A stretch of 64,000 bases of DNA from Candidatus Woesearchaeota archaeon (GTDB taxonomy: Archaea; Nanobdellota; Nanobdellia; Woesearchaeales; JABIAG01): the NCBI GenBank assembly GCA_018653365.1, contig JABIAG010000001.1:514951-578950 (forward strand), in the 5' to 3' direction. The notes under the pieces were generated by a model. It searched no databases, had not been told where the DNA came from, and saw only the letters and a program-made list of their open reading frames with translations. Each line of letters starts with the position of its first letter. The stretch's first letter is position 1. This document shows positions 9,237 to 18,192 of this stretch, in pieces. Position numbers and translations under genes: made by a program.

Positions 9237-11663
9237 TTATTTAAAAAACTTATTCAGATTTTCTTGTTTATGATCTGAAGTAATGTCCTCTTTTTTGAAA
9301 CCTAGTACCTCAAAAATCTTCTCAACGGCAGGAATAACCTGGTTATTAATGTAATATTCAGCATCATATTCGCCTTGTTTTAATTCTTCAGGCAGCCTTG
9401 CTTTATCTCTAATAATACCTGCAACTTCAGTGATAACATAACTAACTCTTGTTCCTGCACCAACATCAACACCCTTGCTTTTCATTCGTTTAGCAACAGC
9501 AACGTGAGGACCAATAGCATCATATTCATCCAATTCTTTTGATAATCTTGTATGAATTATAACATCTTCATTTTTAATTTTCTTTTCCTTTAAATCATCC
9601 AAAACATCCTTAACATAATTCAAAGCCTTATCTTTATCTTTTTTCTCAAGAACTATTCTTAGAACGGCTTCTTGAGTTTGTTTAGCAATTGGAGAAACGT
9701 TTCTTCTAACTGCCTCAAAACCAGTAACTTTTAATTTATTTTTCTCATTTAAAAGAGCATAACGCTTTTTAGCACCATACGCACCCTGTTTAGCAGAAAC
9801 AAATATCCCTCGCGGGTAGTGTCCCTCATACTCTAACTCCATTAATTCAGGAAGTTCAGTGTTGATATTATCCACTAATTTCAGGGCAGACTCCTTAGGT
9901 TTGCCATCAAGTGTGATGAAAATAGAATCAGTATCCGAATAAATAATCTGAAAACCATTATTAGAGGCTTCATCAATTACTTTCTTAATATAATGCCTAC
10001 CTAGTGAAGTAACAGTTTCTGCACACTCTAAACAATACCATCTCGCACCAAAAAAGCCAAGATAACCATAAAACGAGTTAGATAATAACTTAAGAGTTCC
10101 AACTCTTGCCTTTAACAAAACATCTTCTGGATTCTGTTTAAGTAATTCTTTAATACGCATTCTTCTACGAACTAATTCCTCTAAAATTTGAGAAATAAAA
10201 CCTGGCTTGTTGGTACAAAACCAAATGTCTTTATTGTCTGGGTTCTGATTAGCTTTATCTTTACAACATTCACAATTTAATGCGCCTGGAGAGATGTTAT
10301 GAGAGGTAATAATTGTGGGGTACAGACTTCTGAAATCAAAAATAACAATGTCATCATACAATCCGGGTTTGGGTTCAAAAACAAATGCTCCCTGAAATCG
10401 AGTTGTTTGTCGACCCATAACCTCATTGTGGCCTGGTTTGTTTAAAATCAGTTCATTGAAATTCTTAGTTTGTTTTATAATAAATGCTTCAACTAATTGT
10501 GAAAAACCTTTTTGATTAACCTCATAAGGAGTAAGATTAGTAATTTTAACCATTTCAACAATGTTAGGGAATATAGTTTCCATTAACTTAAAAGTTAATT
10601 TAGCATCTTGTAAATTATACTTAGCAAAAGTTGAAAGTTTTTCAGGATCATTATCCCAAACTTCAGCCAAATTATCTAAATCAACATCATGCTTTTTTTC
10701 ATTTAAAATTTCAGAAGCAACATCATCCAAACTAAAACTATCAGTATCTAAAGTTCTTCCCATAACACGTCTAATAAACTTAATTATGTCAATGTGGGGA
10801 ATACCCCAAATGTTTGCTTTCTCATCTCTTACAGTTAATTCAGAGCCATCAACACCTAATTTTAACTTAATTTTGTGATGTTTTGCTCGAGTTTTAATGT
10901 ATGGGAAGTCAAAACCATCAGAATAATACCCTGTTATAATATCTGGATTTAATTGTTTTATGATTTCTTGAAAACGCATTAATAAACTAGCTTCACCATC
11001 AACAAACTCCACATCTTTATTATCCTTAAAAGGTTTCCAGGTAATAACTTTTTTGAACTTTTTTGAATAAAGTGCAATCATCAAAATAGGATGCTCTTCA
11101 GGAATAAACCTTTTTCCTAATGGATTATAAGTTTCAATATCTATTGCAAGAACATTAAGATCTGTTAAAGGGGTGTCAGTACCCTCAAGAGATTGAATTT
11201 CAAAACAAGGGATGTTTAGATTAAAAGGCACTTTTTTAACTTCAGCTTCTAACCTGTTTAAAGGCGTTATTCCTTTATCGAGTAAGTACTTTTGTGTAAA
11301 CTTAATATCATATTCAAATGTGTTTAAAGTCGCGTCCTTGATGGCATTTCTTACTTTGGGAATGTCTCTTGGAAGTTGGCAGGTAATCTTAATTAATGCT
11401 CTTTCCTGTCCTAAAACATTTTTTTTAACTTGCTTAACACTAACTACCTTAATAGTTCTACCTTCTTCCTCAAATGAAAGCTTAGAAATCTTATCAGTTA
11501 CCTCAATATTATCTACTTCAGCATAAAAATAAGGCTGAAACGTTCTATCTATCAAACACACCTTTTCACCTTTGTCTGTTTTCCCAATTAAATGAATTAC
11601 TGGTTTGTCATCTAATACTTTATACAAAACATCTAAAGGAAAAAAGCTAATTTTCATATTCAT
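9237..11663 (-). CDS. polB: family B DNA polymerase, single chain
   Basis: This 808-residue replicative polymerase contains the 3'-5' exonuclease motifs LAIDIETYNP (near residue 173), YYSDGFDFPYI and YNLQDAKL, and the polymerase motifs DFRSLYPTI (near 442), KLLSNSFYGYLG and YSDTDSIF (near 576). A KKRYALL segment follows in the thumb. Both catalytic aspartate pairs are present, so it should be active and proofreading. It is uninterrupted by inteins. The second methionine (MKISFF) is an equally good start. Confidence 0.97.
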   Translation of the reverse strand: MNMKISFFPLDVLYKVLDDKPVIHLIGKTDKGEKVCLIDRTFQPYFYAEVDNIEVTDKISKLSFEEEGRTIKVVSVKQVKKNVLGQERALIKITCQLPRDIPKVRNAIKDATLNTFEYDIKFTQKYLLDKGITPLNRLEAEVKKVPFNLNIPCFEIQSLEGTDTPLTDLNVLAIDIETYNPLGKRFIPEEHPILMIALYSKKFKKVITWKPFKDNKDVEFVDGEASLLMRFQEIIKQLNPDIITGYYSDGFDFPYIKTRAKHHKIKLKLGVDGSELTVRDEKANIWGIPHIDIIKFIRRVMGRTLDTDSFSLDDVASEILNEKKHDVDLDNLAEVWDNDPEKLSTFAKYNLQDAKLTFKLMETIFPNIVEMVKITNLTPYEVNQKGFSQLVEAFIIKQTKNFNELILNKPGHNEVMGRQTTRFQGAFVFEPKPGLYDDIVIFDFRSLYPTIITSHNISPGALNCECCKDKANQNPDNKDIWFCTNKPGFISQILEELVRRRMRIKELLKQNPEDVLLKARVGTLKLLSNSFYGYLGFFGARWYCLECAETVTSLGRHYIKKVIDEASNNGFQIIYSDTDSIFITLDGKPKESALKLVDNINTELPELMELEYEGHYPRGIFVSAKQGAYGAKKRYALLNEKNKLKVTGFEAVRRNVSPIAKQTQEAVLRIVLEKKDKDKALNYVKDVLDDLKEKKIKNEDVIIHTRLSKELDEYDAIGPHVAVAKRMKSKGVDVGAGTRVSYVITEVAGIIRDKARLPEELKQGEYDAEYYINNQVIPAVEKIFEVLGFKKEDITSDHKQENLNKFFK

Positions 11664-11769
11664 TTAATAGTAACTGTGTATAAAAAGATTGTGGATATTT
11701 AAGATTGTGCAGGATTACTCTCTTATTCAACACTAACTTTAAATACTTCTGCAAATAAGGTTTTGTAAA

Positions 11770-12645
11770 ATGTATGATCTAGTAATTGTTGGAGGGGGAA
11801 TTGCAGGTATTTCAGCAGCAATATATGCAAAAAGATATGACCTGAATTTTGTGATGGTCGCAAAAGATGTTGGAGGAATGTTATTAGAAATAAGTAAAGT
11901 GCACAATTATCCTGCATATGATGGAAAAACCGGACCAGAAATGGTAACCGAACTAAAAAAACAAATTAGTGATGTTGATGTTATACGAGATCAGGTAATC
12001 AAAATAGAAAAAGGATTTAAAATAGGTTTAGAAAATGGAATGAAATTACGATCAAAAAATGTAATATTAGCAACAGGAACACACAAAAAACATCTAAAGT
12101 TAGATGGCGAAAAACGATTTTTAGGAAAAGGAATTTCTTATTGTGCAACATGTGATGCTCCAATGTTTACAGGAAAACACGTAGTTGTTTATGGAGGAGG
12201 AAATGCGGCAGCATATTCTGCAATGGTACTCTCACCGTATGCTAAATCAATAACAATGATATGCAGAAGCAAATTTAAAATCGACGCAGAAACAAGAAAA
12301 AAACTAAAGAAAAAAGAAATTAAATTAGTTATTGGGAAAAAAATAACTAAATTAAATGGAGAAAACTTTCTTGAAGAAATAGAACTAGATGATTCTCAGA
12401 AGATTAAATGTTCAGGACTGTTTGTAAATATAGGCAGTGTTCCAACAACAGAAATGTTAAATGGATTGGGTTTGAAACATGATAAACAAGGATTTCTAAA
12501 AACTGATTGTCTAATGAAGACTTCGGTTGAAGGAGTGTACGCAATAGGAGATGTAGTAAGTAAACAATTTAGACAATTAGTAACAGCAGCAGCAGACGGT
12601 GCTAGAGCAGTTAATGCAATATATACGCTTAACGATTCAAAATAG
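11770..12645 (+). CDS. trxB: thioredoxin-disulfide reductase
   Basis: The 291-residue flavoprotein has the FAD-binding VIVGGGIAGISAA at the N-terminus, the redox pair CATC near residues 124-127, a second nucleotide-binding glycine motif (VVYGGGNAAAY) and the FAD-closing GVYAIGDV. It would reduce the thioredoxin encoded at 14295 or the DsbA-like protein. The second GxGxxA-type motif is GGGNAA, and HRR-type NADPH phosphate-binding residues are not obvious, so NADH or ferredoxin-linked donors are possible. It converges with the 12629 gene (17-base overlap). Confidence 0.93.
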   Translation: MYDLVIVGGGIAGISAAIYAKRYDLNFVMVAKDVGGMLLEISKVHNYPAYDGKTGPEMVTELKKQISDVDVIRDQVIKIEKGFKIGLENGMKLRSKNVILATGTHKKHLKLDGEKRFLGKGISYCATCDAPMFTGKHVVVYGGGNAAAYSAMVLSPYAKSITMICRSKFKIDAETRKKLKKKEIKLVIGKKITKLNGENFLEEIELDDSQKIKCSGLFVNIGSVPTTEMLNGLGLKHDKQGFLKTDCLMKTSVEGVYAIGDVVSKQFRQLVTAAADGARAVNAIYTLNDSK

Positions 12646-13168
12646 AATTAATTAATTCAATACTATACTGAAGATTTGCCTTTCTATCCTTTTGAACTTG
12701 CTCAAATAATTCTTCAATTTGTTCTGTTTGTAAAACAATCAATTCTTGCTTTTCTTCTAAAGAAATATCCAACGCATTAATCTTATCAATTTGTTGTTGA
12801 ATAACCTGATTCTTAGCATCAACAATAGAGGTAGATTCTAATAATTTATCAATCTCTTCTCGAGATAGTTCTGTTGCTCTTCCCTCAGTAGTTCTATTCA
12901 TTGAAAACAAACCTAGTGAAGCAACAATAACAGCTAAAATTATGATTACTGTAATAACAGACTTCATTGGAAAACCAAAATTCTTAGAACGATACTCCTT
13001 AGTTTTGGGACGTCTAACTTTAGTATGGGTTTTCATCCCACCAGAATTAATTAAAGCCCTATTAATTATAAACTCCTGATGTCCTGCCTTTTTCAACGAA
13101 CTACGAATATATTCATCACTAAATCCTTTAGATCTACACAACTTAATGTACGAGAGTAATTTATCCAT
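12629..13168 (-). CDS. membrane-anchored coiled-coil protein with N-terminal helical module
   Basis: This 179-residue protein has three parts. Residues 1-45 (LLSYIKLCRSKGFSDEYIRSSLKKAGH) form a small helical module that also opens the 774-residue protein at 32056. A basic linker and one membrane helix follow (VITVIIILAVIVASLGLF). The rest is a charged coiled coil (EEKQELIVLQTEQIEELFEQVQKD). The module would be cytoplasmic by the positive-inside rule. Its upstream region carries a striking repeated promoter element. Function unknown. Confidence 0.7.
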   Translation of the reverse strand: MDKLLSYIKLCRSKGFSDEYIRSSLKKAGHQEFIINRALINSGGMKTHTKVRRPKTKEYRSKNFGFPMKSVITVIIILAVIVASLGLFSMNRTTEGRATELSREEIDKLLESTSIVDAKNQVIQQQIDKINALDISLEEKQELIVLQTEQIEELFEQVQKDRKANLQYSIELINSILNR

Positions 13169-13191
13169 AGTTTATTTTTGTATAACTTGTA

Positions 13192-13265
13192 TTTAAATGT
13201 ATCTGTGTTTTTAGATACATTTAAGTTCAGAACGTAGTGATGTTGTTTAAATGTATCTGTGTTTT
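13192..13265 (-). repeat. duplicated promoter element with inverted copy
   Basis: TTTAAATGTATCTGTGTTTT occurs at 13192-13211 and again, identically, at 13246-13265. Between them AGATACATTTAA (13213-13224) is an inverted copy of the core, so AAATGTATCT/AGATACATTT can pair as a 10-base stem. Read on the minus strand, the gene-proximal copy supplies the TATA element (CATTTAAATA) about 26 bases before the start of the 12629 gene. Three sites for one regulator is the simplest reading. Confidence 0.65.
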
Positions 13266-13272
13266 ATTAAGA

Positions 13273-13752
13273 TTATTGTGTTATGTAATTATCTGGATTC
13301 TCAAAAAAACTAACTAGCACGTCAAGTATTTGTGATGCTATACTAAAGTTTTCAATTACTGACTGAGAAACCGGACTTGAAAATTTAACTCCTACGCGAT
13401 CATTTGCTGCCCAGGTTTCAAGTTGAGCATAACTTTCCAACTCTGCAACTTTTTGACGTGTTGTAGGGGTTCTAACGCGATCATAAAATTCAAAAGCCAC
13501 TTCTCCCATGCGAGGAACGTGCTCTCGCAAACAAAAACCCAGGTTAAACATTTGTTGGGTAAGGACCTCTCGCCTTAGCGGAATGTTTTTTTCAAGGCGT
13601 ATTGCTGGCTGAAAATCACGACATAAATAATTAACTTCAGCATTATCATTATTGTACCCTGTAATCTCTCTGTCCCGTCCGTTAATTCTCATAACCTGCA
13701 TTTTTAGAGGGAATCTAATTTGTTTTAAAAAGATTTCTTGAAAACGAACCAT
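13273..13752 (-). CDS. hypothetical protein
   Basis: This 159-residue protein has no recognised family. It is arginine-rich and lysine-poor (for example GRDREITGYN, RVRTPTTRQKVAELE) and looks alpha/beta with a helical C-terminus. There is no signal peptide or membrane helix. The start is divergent from the NYN gene at 13781, with only 28 bases between them, so promoters must overlap. Confidence 0.6.
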   Translation of the reverse strand: MVRFQEIFLKQIRFPLKMQVMRINGRDREITGYNNDNAEVNYLCRDFQPAIRLEKNIPLRREVLTQQMFNLGFCLREHVPRMGEVAFEFYDRVRTPTTRQKVAELESYAQLETWAANDRVGVKFSSPVSQSVIENFSIASQILDVLVSFFENPDNYITQ

Positions 13753-13780
13753 TTAAATAGGTAAAGTTCTGAGGAATAAC

Positions 13781-14329
13781 ATGGCACAACACAAAAATCA
13801 AAGAGTAGCAGTCTTCGTAGACGTACAAAACATGTACTATTCAGCAAAACAATTATACAAGTCTAAAGTTAACTTTGCAAAAATATTATCTGATGGTGTA
13901 GCAGGAAGACAACTAGTAAGAGCTTTCGCATACGCAATTTCAGCAGATGTTGGTAAAGAAGAAGAATTTCACGAAGCACTATCAAGAATAGGATATGAAG
14001 TAAAACTAAAAGACCTACAAATATTCTACGGCGGAGCTAAAAAGGGAGATTGGGATGTTGGCATAGCAATGGACGTCCTAAAAATGGCAAACAAAGTAGA
14101 CGTAATCATACTAGTTTCTGGAGATGGAGATTTTAAAGAATTACTAGAATACGTAAAACATCAAGGATGTAGAACCGAAGTAATGGCGTTTGATAAAACA
14201 GCATCTTCAAAAATAAAAACCGAAGCAGGACAATTCACAGATTTAGGAAGCTCAAAAAAATATTTAATACCTAATAGAACAGTGGTTAAACAAAATGGAA
14301 AACCTAACCCCGGGAAAATTCAAAAGTAA
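13781..14329 (+). CDS. NYN-domain (LabA-like) protein, putative RNase
   Basis: The 182-residue protein carries the NYN/PIN-like fold: VAVFVDVQNMYYSAK at the start with the first aspartate and the Asn, DVGIAMDVLKMA with two aspartates, and VIILVSGDGDFKELLEY with the SGDGDF motif. These acidic residues would bind metal for RNA cleavage. It is close in pattern to LabA/DUF88 proteins. A TATA element (ATTTAAATAG) precedes it. Its last 35 bases overlap the thioredoxin gene in another frame, so the two are likely co-expressed, as is tpiA. Confidence 0.85.
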   Translation: MAQHKNQRVAVFVDVQNMYYSAKQLYKSKVNFAKILSDGVAGRQLVRAFAYAISADVGKEEEFHEALSRIGYEVKLKDLQIFYGGAKKGDWDVGIAMDVLKMANKVDVIILVSGDGDFKELLEYVKHQGCRTEVMAFDKTASSKIKTEAGQFTDLGSSKKYLIPNRTVVKQNGKPNPGKIQK

Positions 14330-14609
14330 AATAAAAACTGGAAGCACAGTAGTTGAGTTCTGGGCAGAGTGGTGTCGCCCATGTAAACAAATGTCTAAAG
14401 TATTTGACGAACTAGAAAAAAAGTTTGCAAAAAAAGTGAAATTTGGACGAGTAAACGTAGACACACATTCTAAACTCGCATCAGAACAAGTAATAGTATC
14501 AATACCCACATTTATCCTCTACAAAAGCGGAAAAGAGGTAGAAAGATTAGTGGGAATTGTTCCAAAAGAAGTTCTAGAAAACGAAATAACTGAACGAATA
14601 AAAAAATGA
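14295..14609 (+). CDS. trxA: thioredoxin
   Basis: The 104-residue protein has the thioredoxin fold order: VVEFWAEWCRPCKQM with redox motif WCRPC near residue 27, the KVKFGRVNVD strand and the cis-proline loop VSIPTFILYKSG. It would be reduced by the nearby TrxB. The ATG lies 35 bases inside the NYN gene. No earlier in-frame start fits better, because the first residues already correspond to the usual beginning of thioredoxin. The stop overlaps the tpiA start. Confidence 0.93.
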   Translation: MENLTPGKFKSKIKTGSTVVEFWAEWCRPCKQMSKVFDELEKKFAKKVKFGRVNVDTHSKLASEQVIVSIPTFILYKSGKEVERLVGIVPKEVLENEITERIKK

Positions 14610-15223
14610 AAATATTTGTTAACTTTAAAACATATAAGCAAGGAAGTGGATTGAACGCTCTTAAATTAATGAGAAAACTTCAGAAAGCAAAGACAGATGT
14701 TACTTTCTGTTTACAACCTGGAGATGTACATCTAAGTAATAAAGTGCGTAAACCAGTATGGGCACAACATGTAGATGCAGTAAAGTGCGGACAATCTACC
14801 GGATGGATACTGCCTGAAAATATGAAACAAAATGGGGCGTCTGGAGTGTTAATAAACCATTCTGAACACAAAGCTAAAGATATTGGAAAAATCGTTGCTA
14901 GATGTAAAGAAGCTGCATTACAAACGATGATATTAGTACCCACTGCATCAGAAGTTCTAAAAGTTAAAAAATTCAATCCAGATTACATAGGAGTAGAACC
15001 TCCAGAATTTATTGGAAGTAAAACACATTCAGTAACATCAAAACCAAACATAATATCACATGCAGTAAAGAACGCAGGTATGATTCCATTAATAGTTGGA
15101 GCAGGAATAAAATCAGAACATGATATTATTGTTGCCAAAACTCTTGGTGCAAAAGGAGTACTAGTAGCATCAGCAATTGTTAAATCTACAAGACCTTTGG
15201 AAGCGCTGAAGAAACTTTACTGA
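14606..15223 (+). CDS. tpiA: triosephosphate isomerase, archaeal type
   Basis: At 205 residues it is of the short archaeal kind. It shows the substrate Asn-Lys (VNFKTY), the catalytic histidine in VLINHSEHK, the catalytic glutamate in YIGVEPPEFIG and the phosphate-binding VGAGI and KGVLVASAIVK. The enzyme interconverts dihydroxyacetone phosphate and glyceraldehyde-3-phosphate. The start overlaps the trxA stop as ATGA. Its composition (by hand 27 Lys, 4 Arg) is typical of this window's core genes. Confidence 0.95.
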   Translation: MKIFVNFKTYKQGSGLNALKLMRKLQKAKTDVTFCLQPGDVHLSNKVRKPVWAQHVDAVKCGQSTGWILPENMKQNGASGVLINHSEHKAKDIGKIVARCKEAALQTMILVPTASEVLKVKKFNPDYIGVEPPEFIGSKTHSVTSKPNIISHAVKNAGMIPLIVGAGIKSEHDIIVAKTLGAKGVLVASAIVKSTRPLEALKKLY

Positions 15224-15900
15224 ACAATAACACTAAACGTAACAAAACCATACGCATTTTCTAAATTACCATAATTAGCAGCATTACACTCATCAATAGC
15301 CATTCCTCCTGCAGTGGGTTTAGTAGTACATTCTACAGGGAAAGTATCCCCATCACCATTACAAACACACACATTATAGAAATACTGACCAATACCTGCA
15401 TAGAATTCATTCTGTTTAGGTTGAACCCCGAAATTAATAGCCTTAACCTCATTCTCTCTAATATTAAACTTTTGTGCAATAGAAAACCCTCCTAATGGAT
15501 TAAATTCAGGGATTATGAGTGCCTCTCTTAACGCACCACTCTTACAGGCATCAGTAGTACAAATCTCTGCACCACTCTTCTTAATGGCCTTATTAAAAGA
15601 AATAATCACATGAAATGATTCATTTCCTTGAGTAACAAAAGGATCATTCTTAACACCCAAATTAAAAATAGTTAGGTCTTTAGCTCTCCCCCCTTTAGTA
15701 CTTGAAGGAATTTCAACAATTTTACCTGAAGAAAGCGCTTTCTCTAATTGATCCTGAGTTTGTTGCGTAATTCCCGGTAAATGAGCATCAGCCGTGTTAA
15801 CAACGTTAAATGCAATAGTAACACCTAATCCCAGAATAACCAATGAGATAATAATGATTACAACCTGATTAATCGCAATAGATATCCCTTTATTATTCAT
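15217..15900 (-). CDS. pilin-like secreted protein with N-terminal helix
   Basis: The 227-residue protein begins MNNKGISIAINQVVIIIISL, a short basic head with Lys-Gly followed by a long hydrophobic helix, as in archaeal type IV pilin-like proteins processed by PibD-type peptidase at the glycine. The exterior domain has several cysteine pairs (ICTTDACKSG, NVCVCNGDG) that could form disulfides. It converges on tpiA (7-base overlap). Two more pilin-like genes lie at 17037 and 18193. The start resembles theirs, but the region after the helix does not. Confidence 0.7.
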   Translation of the reverse strand: MNNKGISIAINQVVIIIISLVILGLGVTIAFNVVNTADAHLPGITQQTQDQLEKALSSGKIVEIPSSTKGGRAKDLTIFNLGVKNDPFVTQGNESFHVIISFNKAIKKSGAEICTTDACKSGALREALIIPEFNPLGGFSIAQKFNIRENEVKAINFGVQPKQNEFYAGIGQYFYNVCVCNGDGDTFPVECTTKPTAGGMAIDECNAANYGNLENAYGFVTFSVIVQ

Positions 15901-15934
15901 AATAATTTATTATGCGGGTAGTATTTAAATTTTG

Positions 15935-16945
15935 TTAAAAAAGTCTAGTATATGAAATATGAAATCTTACTTCTGTTTGGTATGCATCATGTTCATCGGA
16001 GTTATCAGAATCTTCAGGGAATCTTCCACCTGTAACTCGCATAGAAAATGCACTTTTGCCCTTGTTTTCACGAGAAAGACTAACTCCCCCAAAACATGTT
16101 CTATCACCATTTAACGGTATTCTTGAATTTGCTCTGAGATACCATTGTTCGCTTAAAGCCTCTTCAAGACTCATGCAAAGAAATGTGTCGGAGTTTTCTT
16201 GGGTTTGTTCAACAGTAAGTTCATCCCATTCAACTTTCAACATATTAAAACTTCTTAAACGACCATAAACTACTGCCTCAAAACCATCAGTTCTAGGTTT
16301 AAATTTGATTCCGCCCTTAATCGAATAGGTTTTACCAAATTCTCCATCCTCTCGCGAATATCTTGTAGCGGTTTCGTCTGCTAAAGCATCCTCTCTTGCT
16401 TTTTCAGCAAGAGTGGGAGGTAGTTTATCGGGATTCACTTCAGGTTTTCCTTCCTCACCAAACATCTCTATTTCCCACTTAAATAAACTACCAATATCTC
16501 TAATTAAATCACCAGTTTCTAAATCAACTCTCATTCCAGGAAGAGCATCTTCAGCCCAATCCTTAACTAAGTTCTCTGCATCTTCTTCATCTTGTCTTAA
16601 AAATAAGTCATCCCGAGGATGATATCCTGGTTGAGTTCTATTCCAAATTTCAGATTGGAGAATTAAAACACGACCATCAACACGATCATAAGATTCTTGA
16701 ACCTGAAGGTGGAACTCACGTTCAAAAGCAGCAGGTAGTTCTGGAATATCCGCAGAAAGAGTTTCAGGTAAACGATTAAGATTAAACCACAACCGTTTAA
16801 ATCTTTCACTCATACTTAAATTATCACGATCCTCAAGAACATATGCTGGAACTTTATCTTTTGGCTCAACCGTTTCTTGTGCAGTAGCACACGCTCCAAC
16901 TAGAGCAGCACCAGCCAACATCCATCTTAGTTTTGGTCTAAACAT
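15935..16945 (-). CDS. putative lipoprotein with beta-rich C-terminal half
   Basis: The N-terminus MFRPKLRWMLAGAALVGAC ends in a bacterial-type lipobox (LVGAC), so Cys-19 would be lipidated. The remaining 317 residues are arginine- and glutamate-rich with few lysines. The C-terminal third reads as alternating strands (AVVYGRLRSF, FSMRVTGGRF, EVRFHISYTRLF) ending in phenylalanine, recalling bacterial outer-membrane barrels; this similarity is only pattern-level. It sits between pilin-like genes on the same strand. Lgt is encoded at 21121. Confidence 0.65.
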   Translation of the reverse strand: MFRPKLRWMLAGAALVGACATAQETVEPKDKVPAYVLEDRDNLSMSERFKRLWFNLNRLPETLSADIPELPAAFEREFHLQVQESYDRVDGRVLILQSEIWNRTQPGYHPRDDLFLRQDEEDAENLVKDWAEDALPGMRVDLETGDLIRDIGSLFKWEIEMFGEEGKPEVNPDKLPPTLAEKAREDALADETATRYSREDGEFGKTYSIKGGIKFKPRTDGFEAVVYGRLRSFNMLKVEWDELTVEQTQENSDTFLCMSLEEALSEQWYLRANSRIPLNGDRTCFGGVSLSRENKGKSAFSMRVTGGRFPEDSDNSDEHDAYQTEVRFHISYTRLF

Positions 16946-17036
16946 TACTATCTGAGAAATAATAATGATAATACTACTATAAAAACATTTGTATTATAAA
17001 AATTATAAAGAAAAAAGAAAAAAAATTAAGTAGAAT

Positions 17037-17813
17037 TTATTCGACTTCAATAAAAACAGTTCTACTAACGTCGTCACTAAACTTCAAATTACAAGCATAC
17101 TTGCCTGGAATTGTAGAGCCATTGATTTTTAATCGAGCAGGAATACTTTTAGTATCTCCTGGAGCAACACTACCAACTGCAGTTTGTAAGTCATAAGTAA
17201 ATCCTGAAGGAGAACAGGTTAACAAATCACTACTTCCAGATTCACAATTAGTGCCTGTAGTCCAGGTACAACTTCTATAGTTTTCACAAAATGCTTTTTT
17301 ATCTGCGTTATCTAAATTAGCCCATGTTTCGGCTGCCGCAGCATTAGTGTCTTTCGTATTAGGAAGTGCGATGTCTTCACATTTAGTAAGATTAGATTGT
17401 CCACCAGTACAAGGAGTTAATTGAAATGACAAACTTGGAATTGTAACTGCAGTAGCCCCATTAGTACAAAGAAAGTCTGCATCACAATCATCGTTTTGTC
17501 CAGTATACATATCACTACATGCAGCACCAGTAAAAGCACCACTAGTACTAATAGTAGTGGCTGAAGGATTATATATTTTAAGTTCCATAAGAGTCTCAGT
17601 TTTCTTACTTAATTGTAAGGTATTTCTTCCACCAGGAAGAGTAATTGGTTGAGATGATGTTGGTTCTGGGGTTTCTTCATTAATAGTTAGTTGAGAAGAA
17701 ACATCTCTAAATTTACTGACAGCAAATCCAATAACTAGACCTAATACTGCCAGAGCAATAATTAGAATTACAATAGCATTAACAGAAAGTTCTAAAGCAC
17801 CTTTTTTATTCAT
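17037..17813 (-). CDS. pilin-like protein, Cys-rich
   Basis: The start is ATG 17813 (MNKKGALELSVNAIVIL), chosen over the GTG at 17822 because GAGGTG sits eight bases upstream. KKG followed by a long hydrophobic helix is a type IV pilin-like signal, and the first 35 residues are nearly identical to the 18193 protein. The exterior domain carries about ten cysteines and ends in beta strands (YACNLKFSDDVSRTVFIEVE is C-terminal). Compared with 18193 it has an inserted Cys-rich segment. Likely a surface fibre or S-layer-associated subunit; that is inference. Confidence 0.75.
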   Translation of the reverse strand: MNKKGALELSVNAIVILIIALAVLGLVIGFAVSKFRDVSSQLTINEETPEPTSSQPITLPGGRNTLQLSKKTETLMELKIYNPSATTISTSGAFTGAACSDMYTGQNDDCDADFLCTNGATAVTIPSLSFQLTPCTGGQSNLTKCEDIALPNTKDTNAAAAETWANLDNADKKAFCENYRSCTWTTGTNCESGSSDLLTCSPSGFTYDLQTAVGSVAPGDTKSIPARLKINGSTIPGKYACNLKFSDDVSRTVFIEVE

Positions 17814-17891
17814 TGTACACACCTCGTAAATATGTTAAGAATAAAATTGTAGTGCTGCTATATAAATATATTGGTTTAAAGAAAAAATGCT

Positions 17892-17927
17892 CAAAAATCT
17901 TTTTGATTTTTGGCACCCATAAATGGG
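17892..17927 (-). terminator. double hairpin followed by T-run
   Basis: CAAAAATC and GATTTTTG pair over a five-base loop (17892-17912), and CCCAT pairs with ATGGG (17916-17927). On the minus strand these follow the stop of the 17941 gene and lead into GAGCATTTTTTC. This fits a terminator or an mRNA 3' stabiliser separating the 18193-17941 operon from 17037. Confidence 0.55.
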
Positions 17928-17940
17928 AAAAATAAAAAAA

Positions 17941-18180
17941 TTATTTAACTTTTTTAATTTCGTAGCCCTTAACAATTATACGAACTAACAATAGTAATAA
18001 TACTATTCCACCAATCATCCAAAGGATGCCAGCAAAAACATCATAAACTATTGCTGCTTTGTAAACCCCATAAATCATGAGTACAAAACCAATCCATAAA
18101 AATTTGTTAAGTACAAGTTTGAAAACCTCAAACTCTTGAGCGGCATTTAACTTCCTCTTTTTTTTGCCTCTTTTAAACAT
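17941..18180 (-). CDS. small two-helix membrane protein
   Basis: The 79-residue protein has a basic head (KRGKKKRKLNAA) and two predicted membrane helices (FLWIGFVLMIYGVYKAA and ILWMIGGIVLLLLLVRIIV). GGGGTGA just upstream is a good Shine-Dalgarno. It lies 12 bases downstream of the 18193 pilin-like gene and so is in its operon. It may help anchor or assemble the pilin-like proteins, but no family is recognised. Confidence 0.65.
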   Translation of the reverse strand: MFKRGKKKRKLNAAQEFEVFKLVLNKFLWIGFVLMIYGVYKAAIVYDVFAGILWMIGGIVLLLLLVRIIVKGYEIKKVK

Positions 18181-18192
18181 TATTTCACCCCT

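Noticed and set aside
13192-13265. CRISPR fragment
   Set aside because: Only two direct copies with one spacer, no Cas genes, and the copy contains a TATA box for the downstream gene.
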